64,000 nt of DNA from Chitinophagaceae bacterium (GTDB lineage Bacteria > Bacteroidota > Bacteroidia > Chitinophagales > Chitinophagaceae). Within the stretch, counting starts at the first letter, position 1, and each line of letters begins with the position of its first letter. Shown piece by piece: positions 47,285 through 56,405 of the stretch. Below the pieces are notes generated by a model. The model did not search any database. It had not been told where the DNA came from and was given only the letters and a program-made list of their open reading frames with translations. The stretch spans positions 425,434 through 489,433 of the forward strand of contig JAHBTK010000001.1 of NCBI GenBank assembly GCA_019638625.1. The letters are read 5' to 3'. Made by a program: the position numbers and the translations under genes.

Positions 47285-47896
47285 TCAGTTTTCGTTTTCG
47301 TTTTTTTCCATACAGATCTTCAGGTTTCTTTTCCCGTTCTGTATAAAACTCCGCACCTTATTCCAGTCATAACCGGTGATGGTGACTATTTCGTTATAAC
47401 ACTTTTGCTGCAGGTAAAATAAGTTTACCGTTTGCTGCTGCTCCGGTGTCAGGGTTTGCATACATTTTTCCAGCAATACCAGCTTTTCCTCTGCCTCAAA
47501 AACACCATTCAGATGCGCATTTTCTTCGGATTGCATATGCTCCGGGTTAAATTCCATGGTTTTCAGGTGCCTGGGTGTTCGTAACTGCATCAGGCAATAA
47601 TTGCGGGTCACAGTGTGCAGCCAGCTTTTGAAGTTGCTGATTTCGTGTGACTTAAGCTTGACAGACAGTTCCTCGAAGATATTCATTACTGCGTCTTTGC
47701 TTCTTTCTTCCTCTTTGAAGTATTTAAGACAAACCCCATATACCAACTCCATATAACGCTGGTACAAGTCAGCCAGTACCCCCATATCACCCGTTTGTTT
47801 GTAAAGAGCGATCAGTTCCGGGTCAGTGCTGGTATCAGGCGATATATTCTTTAGAAACTTCAATAGCGTATCTGGTTCATTCAAAGATAAAAGCAA
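47285..47896 (-). CDS. RNA polymerase ECF sigma factor, TTG start
   Basis: 203-residue sigma-70 family factor. Region 2 is at about 40-110 (LADLYQRYMELVYGVCLKYF; ISNFKSWLHTVTRNYCLMQL), and region 4 at about 135-195 (LTPEQQQTVNLFYLQQKCYNEI; a Trp-containing recognition helix TGYDWNKVRSFIQNGKRNL). TTG 47896 is supported by AAGGAG (complement of 47906-47911) nine bases upstream, a strong and, for this phylum, unusual ribosome-binding site. First gene of an operon with the anti-sigma/TonB-like protein; divergent from the VWA protein. Confidence 0.92.
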   Translation of the reverse strand: MLLSLNEPDTLLKFLKNISPDTSTDPELIALYKQTGDMGVLADLYQRYMELVYGVCLKYFKEEERSKDAVMNIFEELSVKLKSHEISNFKSWLHTVTRNYCLMQLRTPRHLKTMEFNPEHMQSEENAHLNGVFEAEEKLVLLEKCMQTLTPEQQQTVNLFYLQQKCYNEIVTITGYDWNKVRSFIQNGKRNLKICMEKNENEN

Positions 47897-47905
47897 TTTT
47901 TTTAT

Positions 47906-47911
47906 CTCCTT
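47906..47911 (-). promoter_or_regulatory. Shine-Dalgarno sequence deciding a TTG start
   Basis: AAGGAG on the minus strand, nine bases before TTG 47896 of the sigma factor gene. Most genes in this window lack such a site, so it is good evidence for the TTG start and for efficient translation. Confidence 0.7.
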
Positions 47912-47967
47912 ATGTAATCATTTCAGGAACTGCATCCAGTGGGTATTGATCACCAAAAAACGTGAAT

Positions 47968-49899
47968 ATGAAGTATATAATCATCAGCAGCCTGTTCTTC
48001 CTGTTGTCTTCCCCCGGTTTTTTCGGTAAAGACAGCACAACAATTGATCTTACCATTAAAGGTGTTGTCACGGACGAGAACAGCAGTCCGTTGGCCGGCG
48101 TAGCAGTATCCGAGAAGGGTACGGGAAATGCGGTTGCTACCGGCAGCAACGGCGCTTTTACCATTACCGTGAGTAAAGAAAAAGCCGTGCTGGTATTTTC
48201 CTTTATCGGGTACGAAAACCAGGAGGTAAAACTCAACGGACAAACGGTACTGAATATTCAGATGCAGCCTGCGGCAAACGAACTGTCCGAGGTGGTAGTC
48301 ATGGGGTATGCTACTGCCAGGAAATCAATTGTCGGGTCCGTAAGGGGTGTACATGCCCGACCCGCAGCGCCCGGACGGGACCGCGCATATTCGGATGACC
48401 GCTATGAATACAAAAGCGAAGAACGCCGTGAACCCGGCAACTTTGACACGGAAGATTACGACGGCATCGTTGAAAACAGGTTTCTGGGAGTCACGGCCAA
48501 TCCTTTGTCAACCTTTTCAATAGACGTAGACGCTGCATCGTACAGCAATGTAAGGCGTTTCCTTAACCAGGGAACCATGCCGCCGCCGGGCTCCGTGCGT
48601 ATAGAAGAGATGATCAATTATTTTCAATACGATTATCCGCAACCGGAGGGGAGTCATCCGTTTGCCATACATACGGAGATCGCGGCAGCGCCCTGGAGTA
48701 GTAAAAATAAACTGGTGATGATCAGTTTGCAGGGCGCCAAAATTCCGGCAGATGAATTACCGGCCTCCAACCTGGTGTTCCTGATCGATGTTTCCGGTTC
48801 TATGGACTATGACAATAAGCTGCCCCTGGTGAAGCAATCCATGAAAATGCTGACAGACCAGTTGCGTGAAAATGACAGGGTGGCGATCGTGGTGTATGCC
48901 GGTAGCGCCGGGCTTGTGTTGCCGGCTACATCCGGCGCTGATAAGCAAACCATTAAAAACGCCATCGACAACCTGCAGGCGGGTGGTTCCACTGCCGGCG
49001 GAGCCGGCATAAAACTGGCGTACAAAATTGCCAGGGAAAACTTTAAAAAGAATGGCAACAACAGGGTCATTCTTTGTACCGACGGTGATTTTAACGTGGG
49101 TGTCAGCAGCGATGCGGCCATGGAAGCATTGATAGAAGAAGAAAGAAAAAGCGGGGTGTTTCTTACCGTGCTGGGATATGGGATGGGCAACTATAAAGAC
49201 AACAAAATGCAAAAGTTGGCGAACAAGGGTAACGGGAACCATGCTTATATAGACAATTTAAAGGAGGCAAAAAAAGTGTTGGTGAATGAGTTCGGCGGAA
49301 CACTTTTTACCATAGCGAAGGATGTGAAGCTGCAGGTGGAGTTCAATCCTGACAAAGTGCAGGCATACCGCCTGATCGGGTATGAAAACCGTATGCTGAA
49401 AAGCGAGGATTTTAATAACGATAAGAAAGACGCGGGTGAGTTGGGAAGTGGTCACACGGTAACGGCTTTTTATGAAGTGATACCGGTGGGCGTCAGCAGT
49501 GATTTTATTGAAAAAGTGGACGGGTTAAAATACCGGAAGACCGGAAATAAAACCAATAGTGGCAGTAACGAAATACTGACGGTCAAGTTCAGGTATAAGA
49601 AATCGGATGGCGATGTGAGCCGCCTGATTGAACAATCTGTGGCGGATAATACGATTGATATCCACCATACCAGCGACAATTTCAGGTTTGCGGCTGCGGT
49701 AGCCCAGTTTGGCATGTTGCTGCGTAATTCGCAGTTCAGACAGGAGGCTACTTATAACAAAGTGCTGGCGCTGGCTGGTTCGGCAACAGGAGAGGACAGG
49801 GAAGGGTATCGTAAAGAATTCATCGAATTGGTAAATAAGGCTGGCAGTATCGTAAAAAATACACCGAACCCGGAAGAAGAGGTAGTTGGAAAGAAGTAA
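47968..49899 (+). CDS. VWA domain protein with carboxypeptidase-like N-terminus (YfbK-like)
   Basis: 643-residue exported protein. Signal peptide about 1-18 (IISSLFFLLSSPGFFG), a carboxypeptidase regulatory-like domain at about 27-106, then EVVVMGYATARKSIVGSV at about 107, a von Willebrand factor N-terminal domain (VENRFLGVTANPLSTFSIDV), a VWA domain with the MIDAS motif FLIDVSGSMDY at about 270, and a DUF3520 C-terminus (LMEFNPDKVQAYRLIGYENR-type region). The VWA part binds Mg2+ and mediates protein contacts. It shares the EVVVxGY element with the divergent TonB-like protein, so both may contact the same TonB-dependent receptor (inference). Ends in a clear terminator. Confidence 0.92.
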   Translation: MKYIIISSLFFLLSSPGFFGKDSTTIDLTIKGVVTDENSSPLAGVAVSEKGTGNAVATGSNGAFTITVSKEKAVLVFSFIGYENQEVKLNGQTVLNIQMQPAANELSEVVVMGYATARKSIVGSVRGVHARPAAPGRDRAYSDDRYEYKSEERREPGNFDTEDYDGIVENRFLGVTANPLSTFSIDVDAASYSNVRRFLNQGTMPPPGSVRIEEMINYFQYDYPQPEGSHPFAIHTEIAAAPWSSKNKLVMISLQGAKIPADELPASNLVFLIDVSGSMDYDNKLPLVKQSMKMLTDQLRENDRVAIVVYAGSAGLVLPATSGADKQTIKNAIDNLQAGGSTAGGAGIKLAYKIARENFKKNGNNRVILCTDGDFNVGVSSDAAMEALIEEERKSGVFLTVLGYGMGNYKDNKMQKLANKGNGNHAYIDNLKEAKKVLVNEFGGTLFTIAKDVKLQVEFNPDKVQAYRLIGYENRMLKSEDFNNDKKDAGELGSGHTVTAFYEVIPVGVSSDFIEKVDGLKYRKTGNKTNSGSNEILTVKFRYKKSDGDVSRLIEQSVADNTIDIHHTSDNFRFAAAVAQFGMLLRNSQFRQEATYNKVLALAGSATGEDREGYRKEFIELVNKAGSIVKNTPNPEEEVVGKK

Positions 49900-49930
49900 A
49901 TTATTGGTTCAGGACGGGTGCATTACAAAG

Positions 49931-49954
49931 AGAGGCTGTATAGCCTCTTTTTTT
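49931..49954 (+). terminator. Rho-independent terminator of the VWA gene
   Basis: Perfect 7-bp stem AGAGGCT-GTAT-AGCCTCT (49931-49948) followed by a run of seven T, 31 bases after the stop codon. Confidence 0.85.
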
Positions 49955-50318
49955 CCTTTTATGTCAAATGAATTGAAAAAGATCTTCTGTCATATTTATA
50001 CGGGAACTTACAAGCTGGTGTTGTGTCAATGAAAATGCGACGAATAAATCTCCTGCAGATTTCGCGAATTTTCGCAGAAGCAGCCTAATACAATCAGCGC
50101 TTATCTGCACAATCTGCGGGAAAAATAACAGGCATTATTGAATTGAGTTAACACCAGTGTTAAATTTAAAATATCGTATAATATGCCTCAAACCTGCATC
50201 TTGCGACCTGTATCCTGCAACTGACATTTAAGCTAATAAAGATAATTTTTGTGACAATATTTAAAAGAAGATTAATAGTCGTAAATTCTATCTTCGTCCG
50301 GTACAATTATCAAAACAT
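49955..50318. repeat. Intergenic region with a ctgcag/tctgcgggaaa repeat-like phrase
   Basis: Gene-free. From about 50036 to 50130 it carries AATCTCCTGCAGATTTCGCG, AATTTTCGCAGAA, ATCAGCGC and ATCTGCACAATCTGCGGG, which resemble intergenic phrases I recall from other Bacteroidota genomes; only one copy is in this window. The remainder is AT-rich and presumably holds the promoter of the downstream gene, but no exact box was found. Confidence 0.35.
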
Positions 50319-51128
50319 ATGAAATCAGCCGTAACTATTGCCCTGGTTCCCCAGGTTAAATCTGGTCCCTGGGTGTACTGGAATAACCTGGAAGAAGGGA
50401 TAGAAAAGGCGTCGTCACTGGGTTTTGACGCAGTGGAGCTTTTTACCGCGGATGCATTCCTGGATGTAGAGGAAGTTCGTGAACTTACCTCACGGTATGG
50501 TATAAGTGTTGCAGCGACAGGTACCGGTGCAGGCAAAGTGTTGCATGGGCTTACATTGACTGATGCTGATGCTGCTGTAAGAGAAAAAGCCATTGGTTTC
50601 ATTTCCGAAATGATCTCTTTCGGGGCGGCGCTGGGGGCGCCGGCTATTATCGGTTCCATGCAGGGAAATATATCTGGTGCCGGCAGGGAACCGGCACTGC
50701 AGTGGTTGGGTGAAGGATTGGCAAGGCTGCAGGAAAAAGCAAAGGCACAGGGAACGGTACTGATATATGAGCCGTTGAACCGCTACGAGACCAATCTTTT
50801 TAATACCCTGGATGATGCAGCGGCTTTTTTGCAGGCGCATAAGCTGGACAATGTAAAGCTGTTGGCCGATTTGTTCCATATGAACATTGAAGAATCTTCC
50901 ATTGCAAAGGCTATACTCGATAATGGCGCCCATATAGGTCATGTGCATTTCGCAGACAGTAACCGCCGGGCAATAGGGATGGGGCATACAGACATGAGCG
51001 GGGTAGCAGACGCGTTAAGGCAAATTGAGTACAATGAGTATATCTCCGCCGAGATATTCCCCTTGCCGGACAGTGACGCGGCGGCTTTGCAGACCATTAC
51101 GGCTTTCAGACAATGGTTTAAAAAATAA
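50319..51128 (+). CDS. Sugar isomerase/epimerase-like TIM-barrel protein (PF01261, hydroxypyruvate isomerase-like)
   Basis: 269-residue xylose-isomerase-like TIM-barrel enzyme. Likely metal ligands: Glu in IYEPLNRYETN at about 148, Asp in LLADLFHMNIEE at about 188, His in GHVHFADSNR at about 212, Glu in SAEIFPLP near the C-terminus. Cytoplasmic (no signal peptide). PF01261 includes hydroxypyruvate isomerase, tagatose epimerase and 3-keto-glycoside lyases, so the reaction is open. First gene of a probable operon with the mutarotase and the cytochrome lipoprotein module downstream, which favours a sugar or keto-sugar role. Confidence 0.9.
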   Translation: MKSAVTIALVPQVKSGPWVYWNNLEEGIEKASSLGFDAVELFTADAFLDVEEVRELTSRYGISVAATGTGAGKVLHGLTLTDADAAVREKAIGFISEMISFGAALGAPAIIGSMQGNISGAGREPALQWLGEGLARLQEKAKAQGTVLIYEPLNRYETNLFNTLDDAAAFLQAHKLDNVKLLADLFHMNIEESSIAKAILDNGAHIGHVHFADSNRRAIGMGHTDMSGVADALRQIEYNEYISAEIFPLPDSDAAALQTITAFRQWFKK

Positions 51129-51160
51129 TTATTTTTAGTTTCTCTTTTAAAGAATAAGTT

Positions 51161-51502
51161 ATGAAAAAGTTTTGCCTGGCACTCGACCTGGTCGATGATC
51201 CTGAAAGTATTAAAGAATATGAGGATTGGCATAAGCCCGGTGTCGGCTGGAAGGAGGTCCGGCAGAATGACCTGGATGCCGGGATAACCAATATTGAAAT
51301 TTACAGAACGGGTAACCGTATGTTTATGATACTGGAAACTAATGATGATTTCAGTTTTGAAGGAAAAAAGGAACTGGATGCCAACTGCCCCAAAGTATTG
51401 GAGTGGGAGGAACTGATGTGGAAATACCAGCAGTCGATACCCTGGGCCAAGCCCGGGGAAAAATGGGTGCTGATGGAAAAGATATTCCAGTTTGAAGGAT
51501 AG
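51161..51502 (+). CDS. L-rhamnose mutarotase family protein
   Basis: 113-residue dimeric alpha/beta-barrel protein of the RhaM/DUF718 family, which interconverts sugar anomers. Features: FCLALDLVDDPESIKEYEDW, IEIYRTGNRMFMILET, and the closing WAKPGEKWVLMEKIFQF. Catalytic His and Tyr residues lie in EYEDWHKPG. No rhamnose or fucose catabolic genes occur nearby, so the sugar may be different. It follows the TIM-barrel gene by 32 bases and is probably co-transcribed. Confidence 0.93.
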   Translation: MKKFCLALDLVDDPESIKEYEDWHKPGVGWKEVRQNDLDAGITNIEIYRTGNRMFMILETNDDFSFEGKKELDANCPKVLEWEELMWKYQQSIPWAKPGEKWVLMEKIFQFEG

Positions 51503-51545
51503 GTCTGTAAATTCAGCAACCGCACTTTTTACCGCAATAATTTGT

Positions 51546-51615
51546 ATTGACCAGAGAGCCTTTAAAAAGGATCAGCTTTACATCTAATGTAAATCTTGTT
51601 ATAGAATTGGTCAAT
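51546..51615. promoter_or_regulatory. Nested dyads: possible operator upstream of the first cytochrome lipoprotein
   Basis: Outer inverted repeat ATTGACCA (51546-51553) and TGGTCAAT (51608-51615) surrounds the palindrome TTTACAT-CTA-ATGTAAA (51577-51593). Both are perfect. The left half of the inner palindrome, TTTACATCTAA, also occurs before the second cytochrome lipoprotein at the same distance from its ATG. A regulator-binding site is a reasonable reading; binding protein unknown. Confidence 0.45.
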
Positions 51616-51682
51616 CACACGATACTTTACAGCAACCGGAATCTATAATTTTAGCTTTTTCAGGGAAATTTGTTGTTACTTG

Positions 51683-54600
51683 ATGAATACTGATAAAATG
51701 ATTCCTATCCACAGACTGTTTTATATCTGTTATTTGATTGTATCCGTATTTTTTGTCGCCTGTAAAGGAAAAGCTATCCGGTATGAGAACGGGGCCATTC
51801 CGCCGGAACAGGCGGCGGCAACTTTTGAATTGGAGCCGGGATTCAAAATTGAGCTGATTGCTGCGGAACCGTTGATCGCCGACCCCGTAGACATGGAGAT
51901 TGATGAATACGGAAGAATGTATGTGGTGGAAATGCATGGTTACCCGCTGGACAAAAGCGGTTCGGGAAAAATAAAACTGCTCTCGGATGAAAATGGAGAC
52001 GGGCGGATGGATAAGAGTATCTTATTTGCGGACAACCTGGTTTTACCGAATGGTATACTACGCTGGAAAAAAGGAGTGATCGTTACGGACGCACCCTATG
52101 TGTTATATTTTGAAGATGTAGATGGCGACGGCAGATCGGATATCAGGGATACCATACTTACCGGCTTCTCTCTGTCCAATCCCCATATCAATGTCAATAA
52201 TCCTGTATATGGGCTTGATAACTGGATACATCTTTCGCACCGCGGAGCACTGGTGGCAAGAGGCTACAAAGATATTTTCGGAGATGAGGGCAGCGAAGTT
52301 TACTTTAATAAAAAACCAGATGGTTCCCGCTTACCCAAAAATGCAGACAGCCGCTCTGTTCGCTTTCGCCCGGATACTTATACAATAGAAATGACTTCAG
52401 GTAAAGGGCAGTTCGGTCACACTTTTGATGTATGGGGAAGGCATTTATTTGGAGACAACCAGAATCACGCATTCGCAGAAGTGGTTGCGGCGCCCTATAT
52501 GGAAAGAAATCCGGACCTGGTGGTCTCCCAGGCTACCGATGCCATTTCCGATCATGGAGATGCCGCAGAAATTTTCCAGATCACCACACACCCGGAAAGG
52601 CAAATGTTCAGTGGCGCTGGCACCATGACTTCCGCCAGTGGAATTGTCGCTTACGGAGGCGGGGCTTTTCCGGCGCCATTTGACAAAAACGTAACTTTTA
52701 TTTGTGAATCGGTGAGCAACCTGGTGCATGCGGATAAACTAAGAGATACCGGGGCTACTTTTATTGCCAGCAGGGTAGGCAGGGAAAAAAAGGAGTTTCT
52801 TGCTTCCACAGATGCCTGGTCTCGCCCGGTCAACCTGTACATTGGACCGGATGGGGCATTATATGTGCTGGATTATTACCGTCGTATCATAGAGCATCCC
52901 GAATGGATGAGCGATGAAGCGGTGAAGGCAGGTGGCTTATACGATGGGATGGATATGGGACGTATTTACCGGGTAACTGCCAATGACGCCGAGCCACCTG
53001 AATGGACAAAAGGGTTACGGCTGGGTGACCAAAGCGATGAAGAACTTGTCAGGGTACTCAACCATCCAAATATCTGGTGGCGCATAAATGCCCAGCGTCT
53101 GTTGGTAGACAGAAATAACAAAGATGTGGCGCCTGCATTGGAGCAGTTGTTTGATACCAGTTCCCTGGCTGAAGGGAGGCTGCACGCATTATGGACCCTG
53201 CAGGGGCTGAATGAGTTAAAACCAGGTACCATAAAAAAGGCGTTGAAAGATATTGAGGCAGGTGTGCGGGAAAATGCCATCAGGCTTGCCGAAATCAATT
53301 TATCCCGTGACCCGGATTTGGTGAACGTATTGCTGGCTATGCAAAACGACGCTTCTCCAAAAGTCCGTTTCCAGTTGTTATGTACACTTGGAGAAGTGGA
53401 CACTCCCGAAGCCATGCAGGCAAGTGAAAAAATACTTTTTCGTGATATCAATGATAAATGGGTGCAGGTGGCGGCTTTGTCTTCCCGTTTTTTGAATGCC
53501 GCTAGATTGACCGGCACTGTATTGAAAAATTACCGGCAAAGCGCCGCCTATGATCTCCTGACAAAAAGATTGGCAGCTATGACGGGCATAGACGCTTCCG
53601 CTAATTTGGATTCGATGATCCGGAAAGTGCTATCAGGTGCGCCGCAGCCATGGCAGGCTTCTTTTTTGGAAGGCCTGGCAGATGGTTTACGGAATAACAA
53701 AGCCAAACCCGCAATTGACAAAACAGCCCAATCTCTGCTGATAAGCACCTGCTTTGATCATCCCGATGACAAAGTACGAAAAGCATCTTTCCAGTTGATG
53801 AAAACTACGGGTGTTGCTGATACCGGACTGCTGCAGCAGGCGATAGAAAATGCGGTTGTCAATGCGGCAAATAAAAAACTGCCGGACGAAAAACGGGTGG
53901 ACGCCGTGAATATTATTTCCCTGAAGGACCCTTCTGCTCATACAGATCTGCTGAAGGCATTGATCTCACCTCAGGAGCATCCATCGTTACAGGTCGCTGC
54001 AATTAAAACGCTGAGCCAGATCACTGATGAAACTGTAACTACTTATCTGATTGATCACTGGGCCTCCATTACGCCGGGTGTAAGAGAGGATGCACTCAGG
54101 ACGTTTATGATTTCGGGCAGCCGCAAAAAGCAACTGGTAGAAGCAGTGGCAAATGGCAAAGTCCAGCCTGCCAGTGTTGGCTGGCTCAGGAGTACGCAAC
54201 TGATGCAGGATGAGGATGACTATATCCGGAATACCGCGAGGGATTTGTTTACCGTAAAAGACCAGGAAAAGGTTATAAAGGAATTTCAAAAAGCGCTGGA
54301 CATCAGGGGAAATGTGGATAGCGGCCGGTTGGTTTTTGAAAAAAACTGTGCATTGTGCCACCAGATAAGAGGGGAAAACGGAACGGCCTTTGGACCCGAT
54401 CTGGGTACCATTCAAAGCTGGTTATCAAAAGATATAATGGCGAATATCCTGGAGCCGGGTCTTTCAATCGCTGTCGGATTTGATGTAAGAGAAATACAGC
54501 TAGATAACGGGGAAGCCGTGCAGGGGATCATTGTAAGCGAAACACCCGGCGCCATTACGGTGAGGAGCGCCCCGGGAGTAGAACGAACGTTGAACCGCCG

Positions 54601-54712
54601 GGACATAAAATCATTCAACATCCTGGATATGTCCCTGATGCCATCCTTTTCACAGCAGATCAGTCACAGGGAAATGGCGGATCTGATAGCGTTCCTGCAG
54701 CATACGAACTAA
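51683..54712 (+). CDS. Lipoprotein with sugar-dehydrogenase-like beta-propeller, HEAT repeats and C-terminal cytochrome c (PVC-type)
   Basis: 1009 residues. Lipobox in VSVFFVAC (Cys about 29). A PQQ/sorbosone dehydrogenase-like propeller of the TIGR02604 type spans about 45-430, opening FELEPGFKIELIAAEPL and with Ca-binding-like DVDGDGRSD. PBS-lyase/HEAT repeats span about 440-850, and a single-haem cytochrome c domain with CALCH at about 890 and DMSLMPSFSQQ near the end (possible Met ligand). Expected role: electron transfer from a carbohydrate or related donor at the cell envelope; substrate and cofactor are inferred. ATG 51683 fits the 106-base spacing shared with its paralog. DUF1080 hydrolase follows 48 bases on. 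Confidence 0.88.
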   Translation: MNTDKMIPIHRLFYICYLIVSVFFVACKGKAIRYENGAIPPEQAAATFELEPGFKIELIAAEPLIADPVDMEIDEYGRMYVVEMHGYPLDKSGSGKIKLLSDENGDGRMDKSILFADNLVLPNGILRWKKGVIVTDAPYVLYFEDVDGDGRSDIRDTILTGFSLSNPHINVNNPVYGLDNWIHLSHRGALVARGYKDIFGDEGSEVYFNKKPDGSRLPKNADSRSVRFRPDTYTIEMTSGKGQFGHTFDVWGRHLFGDNQNHAFAEVVAAPYMERNPDLVVSQATDAISDHGDAAEIFQITTHPERQMFSGAGTMTSASGIVAYGGGAFPAPFDKNVTFICESVSNLVHADKLRDTGATFIASRVGREKKEFLASTDAWSRPVNLYIGPDGALYVLDYYRRIIEHPEWMSDEAVKAGGLYDGMDMGRIYRVTANDAEPPEWTKGLRLGDQSDEELVRVLNHPNIWWRINAQRLLVDRNNKDVAPALEQLFDTSSLAEGRLHALWTLQGLNELKPGTIKKALKDIEAGVRENAIRLAEINLSRDPDLVNVLLAMQNDASPKVRFQLLCTLGEVDTPEAMQASEKILFRDINDKWVQVAALSSRFLNAARLTGTVLKNYRQSAAYDLLTKRLAAMTGIDASANLDSMIRKVLSGAPQPWQASFLEGLADGLRNNKAKPAIDKTAQSLLISTCFDHPDDKVRKASFQLMKTTGVADTGLLQQAIENAVVNAANKKLPDEKRVDAVNIISLKDPSAHTDLLKALISPQEHPSLQVAAIKTLSQITDETVTTYLIDHWASITPGVREDALRTFMISGSRKKQLVEAVANGKVQPASVGWLRSTQLMQDEDDYIRNTARDLFTVKDQEKVIKEFQKALDIRGNVDSGRLVFEKNCALCHQIRGENGTAFGPDLGTIQSWLSKDIMANILEPGLSIAVGFDVREIQLDNGEAVQGIIVSETPGAITVRSAPGVERTLNRRDIKSFNILDMSLMPSFSQQISHREMADLIAFLQHTN

Positions 54713-54760
54713 TCATGAGGAATGATAAAAGGCTCAGTTATTCAACCAAAAAATTATACG

Positions 54761-55906
54761 ATGAAATTATTGGGATCAACGAAAGCATCATATAACCTGT
54801 TTACCCGTGTATTCTTAATCGGGATAATATGTTTTTTGCAGCAGGACGCGATCGCGCAGGGAAAAGGCTGGACACAACTATTCAATGGAAAGGATCTTAC
54901 TGGTTGGGACACCTATCTCAGGGCTACCAATATGTCGGGTTATGTAGAGGATCCGGATCTTCCCTACCAGCCTCCTATAGGGTTAAACAATGACCCATTA
55001 AATGTGTTTACAGTAAAGGATGGCGTCTTAAGAATTTCGGGCGAAATATGGGGAGCTATTACTTCGAAGAGAGCATATAGTAATTATCATCTCCGGTTTG
55101 AAACCAAATGGGGTGAGCAGAAATATTATCCCAAAGACAGGGCCTTACGGGATGCAGGATTATTGTTTCACTGTACGGGTCCCTTTGATTATGCATCTAA
55201 ATGCTGGATGAGAAGCCTGGAAATGCAGATCGAAGAGAGTAATATTGGTGACTACTATGACGTGTACGGCGGTGTACCCGAATTTCAGACAAGCGAGGGA
55301 ATATCGCCGCTTAATGAAAAACTGGAACAATATGATGCATTTGCACCCCTGAAGAGAGGCTTATGGCGGGTACACCGGTCCGGTAACTTTGAAAGTCCGC
55401 ATGGGGAATGGACAAGGAGTGAACTGGTAGCCCGTCATGCGGATGCTGTTTTTATTGTAAACGGCTTTGTGGTCAACCGGCTTTACAATATTTTCAGGGA
55501 AGACCTGCACAGGCAGGTGACCGGTGGAAAAATTCAGTTTCAGAGTGAAAGCGCTGAACATTATTTCAGGAGAATTGATATCAGACCCCTCCGTTTTCCT
55601 TCCGGAGAGCCCAAGCTGGTTAGTAAAGACAGTGTTGTTACCATAACCGCGGAGGAGAAGAATATTGAGATAGTGAATACAGGGGACGCTGTGGAAATAA
55701 TCGCTGTTGAATTAATGGGAAAGAATATTGACCATATTAAGGTGAAACTTCCCGAATTTCCACTTGTACTCAAAAAAAATAAACAATTGCAATTGCCTGT
55801 TTCGATAAAGCCGGGTGGCAGGATCAACAACAGTGTTACCCTTCGGCTGGAGACCGTTGCCGGACCGGTTCCGGATTTTGAAGTCCGGTTGATCCCGGGG
55901 CAATAG
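54761..55906 (+). CDS. DUF1080 / 3-keto-disaccharide hydrolase domain protein, exported
   Basis: 381-residue exported protein: signal peptide about 1-33 (FTRVFLIGIICFLQQDAIA-QG), then the DUF1080 concanavalin-like domain (PF06439) at about 36-285, opening GWTQLFNGKDLTGWDTYL with YSNYHLRFETKWGE, LLFHCTGP and MQIEESNIGDYYDV, and an extra beta-rich C-terminal domain of about 100 residues. PF06439 enzymes in Bacteroidota cleave 3-keto-glycosides. Its position after a dehydrogenase-like cytochrome lipoprotein fits oxidise-then-cleave chemistry (inference). ATG 54761 preferred because it places the signal peptide at the N-terminus. Confidence 0.9.
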   Translation: MKLLGSTKASYNLFTRVFLIGIICFLQQDAIAQGKGWTQLFNGKDLTGWDTYLRATNMSGYVEDPDLPYQPPIGLNNDPLNVFTVKDGVLRISGEIWGAITSKRAYSNYHLRFETKWGEQKYYPKDRALRDAGLLFHCTGPFDYASKCWMRSLEMQIEESNIGDYYDVYGGVPEFQTSEGISPLNEKLEQYDAFAPLKRGLWRVHRSGNFESPHGEWTRSELVARHADAVFIVNGFVVNRLYNIFREDLHRQVTGGKIQFQSESAEHYFRRIDIRPLRFPSGEPKLVSKDSVVTITAEEKNIEIVNTGDAVEIIAVELMGKNIDHIKVKLPEFPLVLKKNKQLQLPVSIKPGGRINNSVTLRLETVAGPVPDFEVRLIPGQ

Positions 55907-56405
55907 TAATAAGAAACGGATTTTGAAACAGTCCGGAATGCTCCCCCTCAATGCCGAAGCAACAGTCATTGGACCAACAATCCGGGTCTGTTACGGAGGC
56001 GCATTTTGTATATTACATATGAGCGATATATAACAAATGATATAAACCCCCGAAGAACAGATAACTGTATTCTCTAAGCATCACACCTGTTTTTATCCGG
56101 GAGAAGACAGGCTGGTTCATTGCCTCCTGTTGGTATGCTACTGCCCCGCTGCTTCCGGCGGTTGAGGATATGGCGCCCCTGATTTTTTTGCCGCCGCTAA
56201 TGCTCAAAAAATGTAACTTTAGGTAACTACATTAAAAAACTACCGGTCTGAATGACCGGGCAGACCCTAACCGTTCTTCCTTATCTTACGTTATGTGACC
56301 TGCCGGAAAAACTATTGGTTACAGGAGCAGTTGCTTGTATGAAATAATACCTGCTATTTTAAAAGATTGGTTAATTTTAAATGTATTTACCCGTAAAAGT
56401 TTAAC
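55907..56405. other. Gene-free stretch before the second ECF sigma gene
   Basis: About 500 bases without a credible frame on either strand. One perfect hairpin CCGGTC-TGAAT-GACCGG lies at 56243-56259. The final 100 bases are AT-rich, as expected of a promoter region, but no exact TAnnTTTG box was found. Confidence 0.5.

Noticed and set aside
56013..56207. 64-codon minus-strand frame before the second sigma gene
   Set aside because: No recognisable motif, no promoter, and the composition is not clearly coding; left as gene-free DNA.
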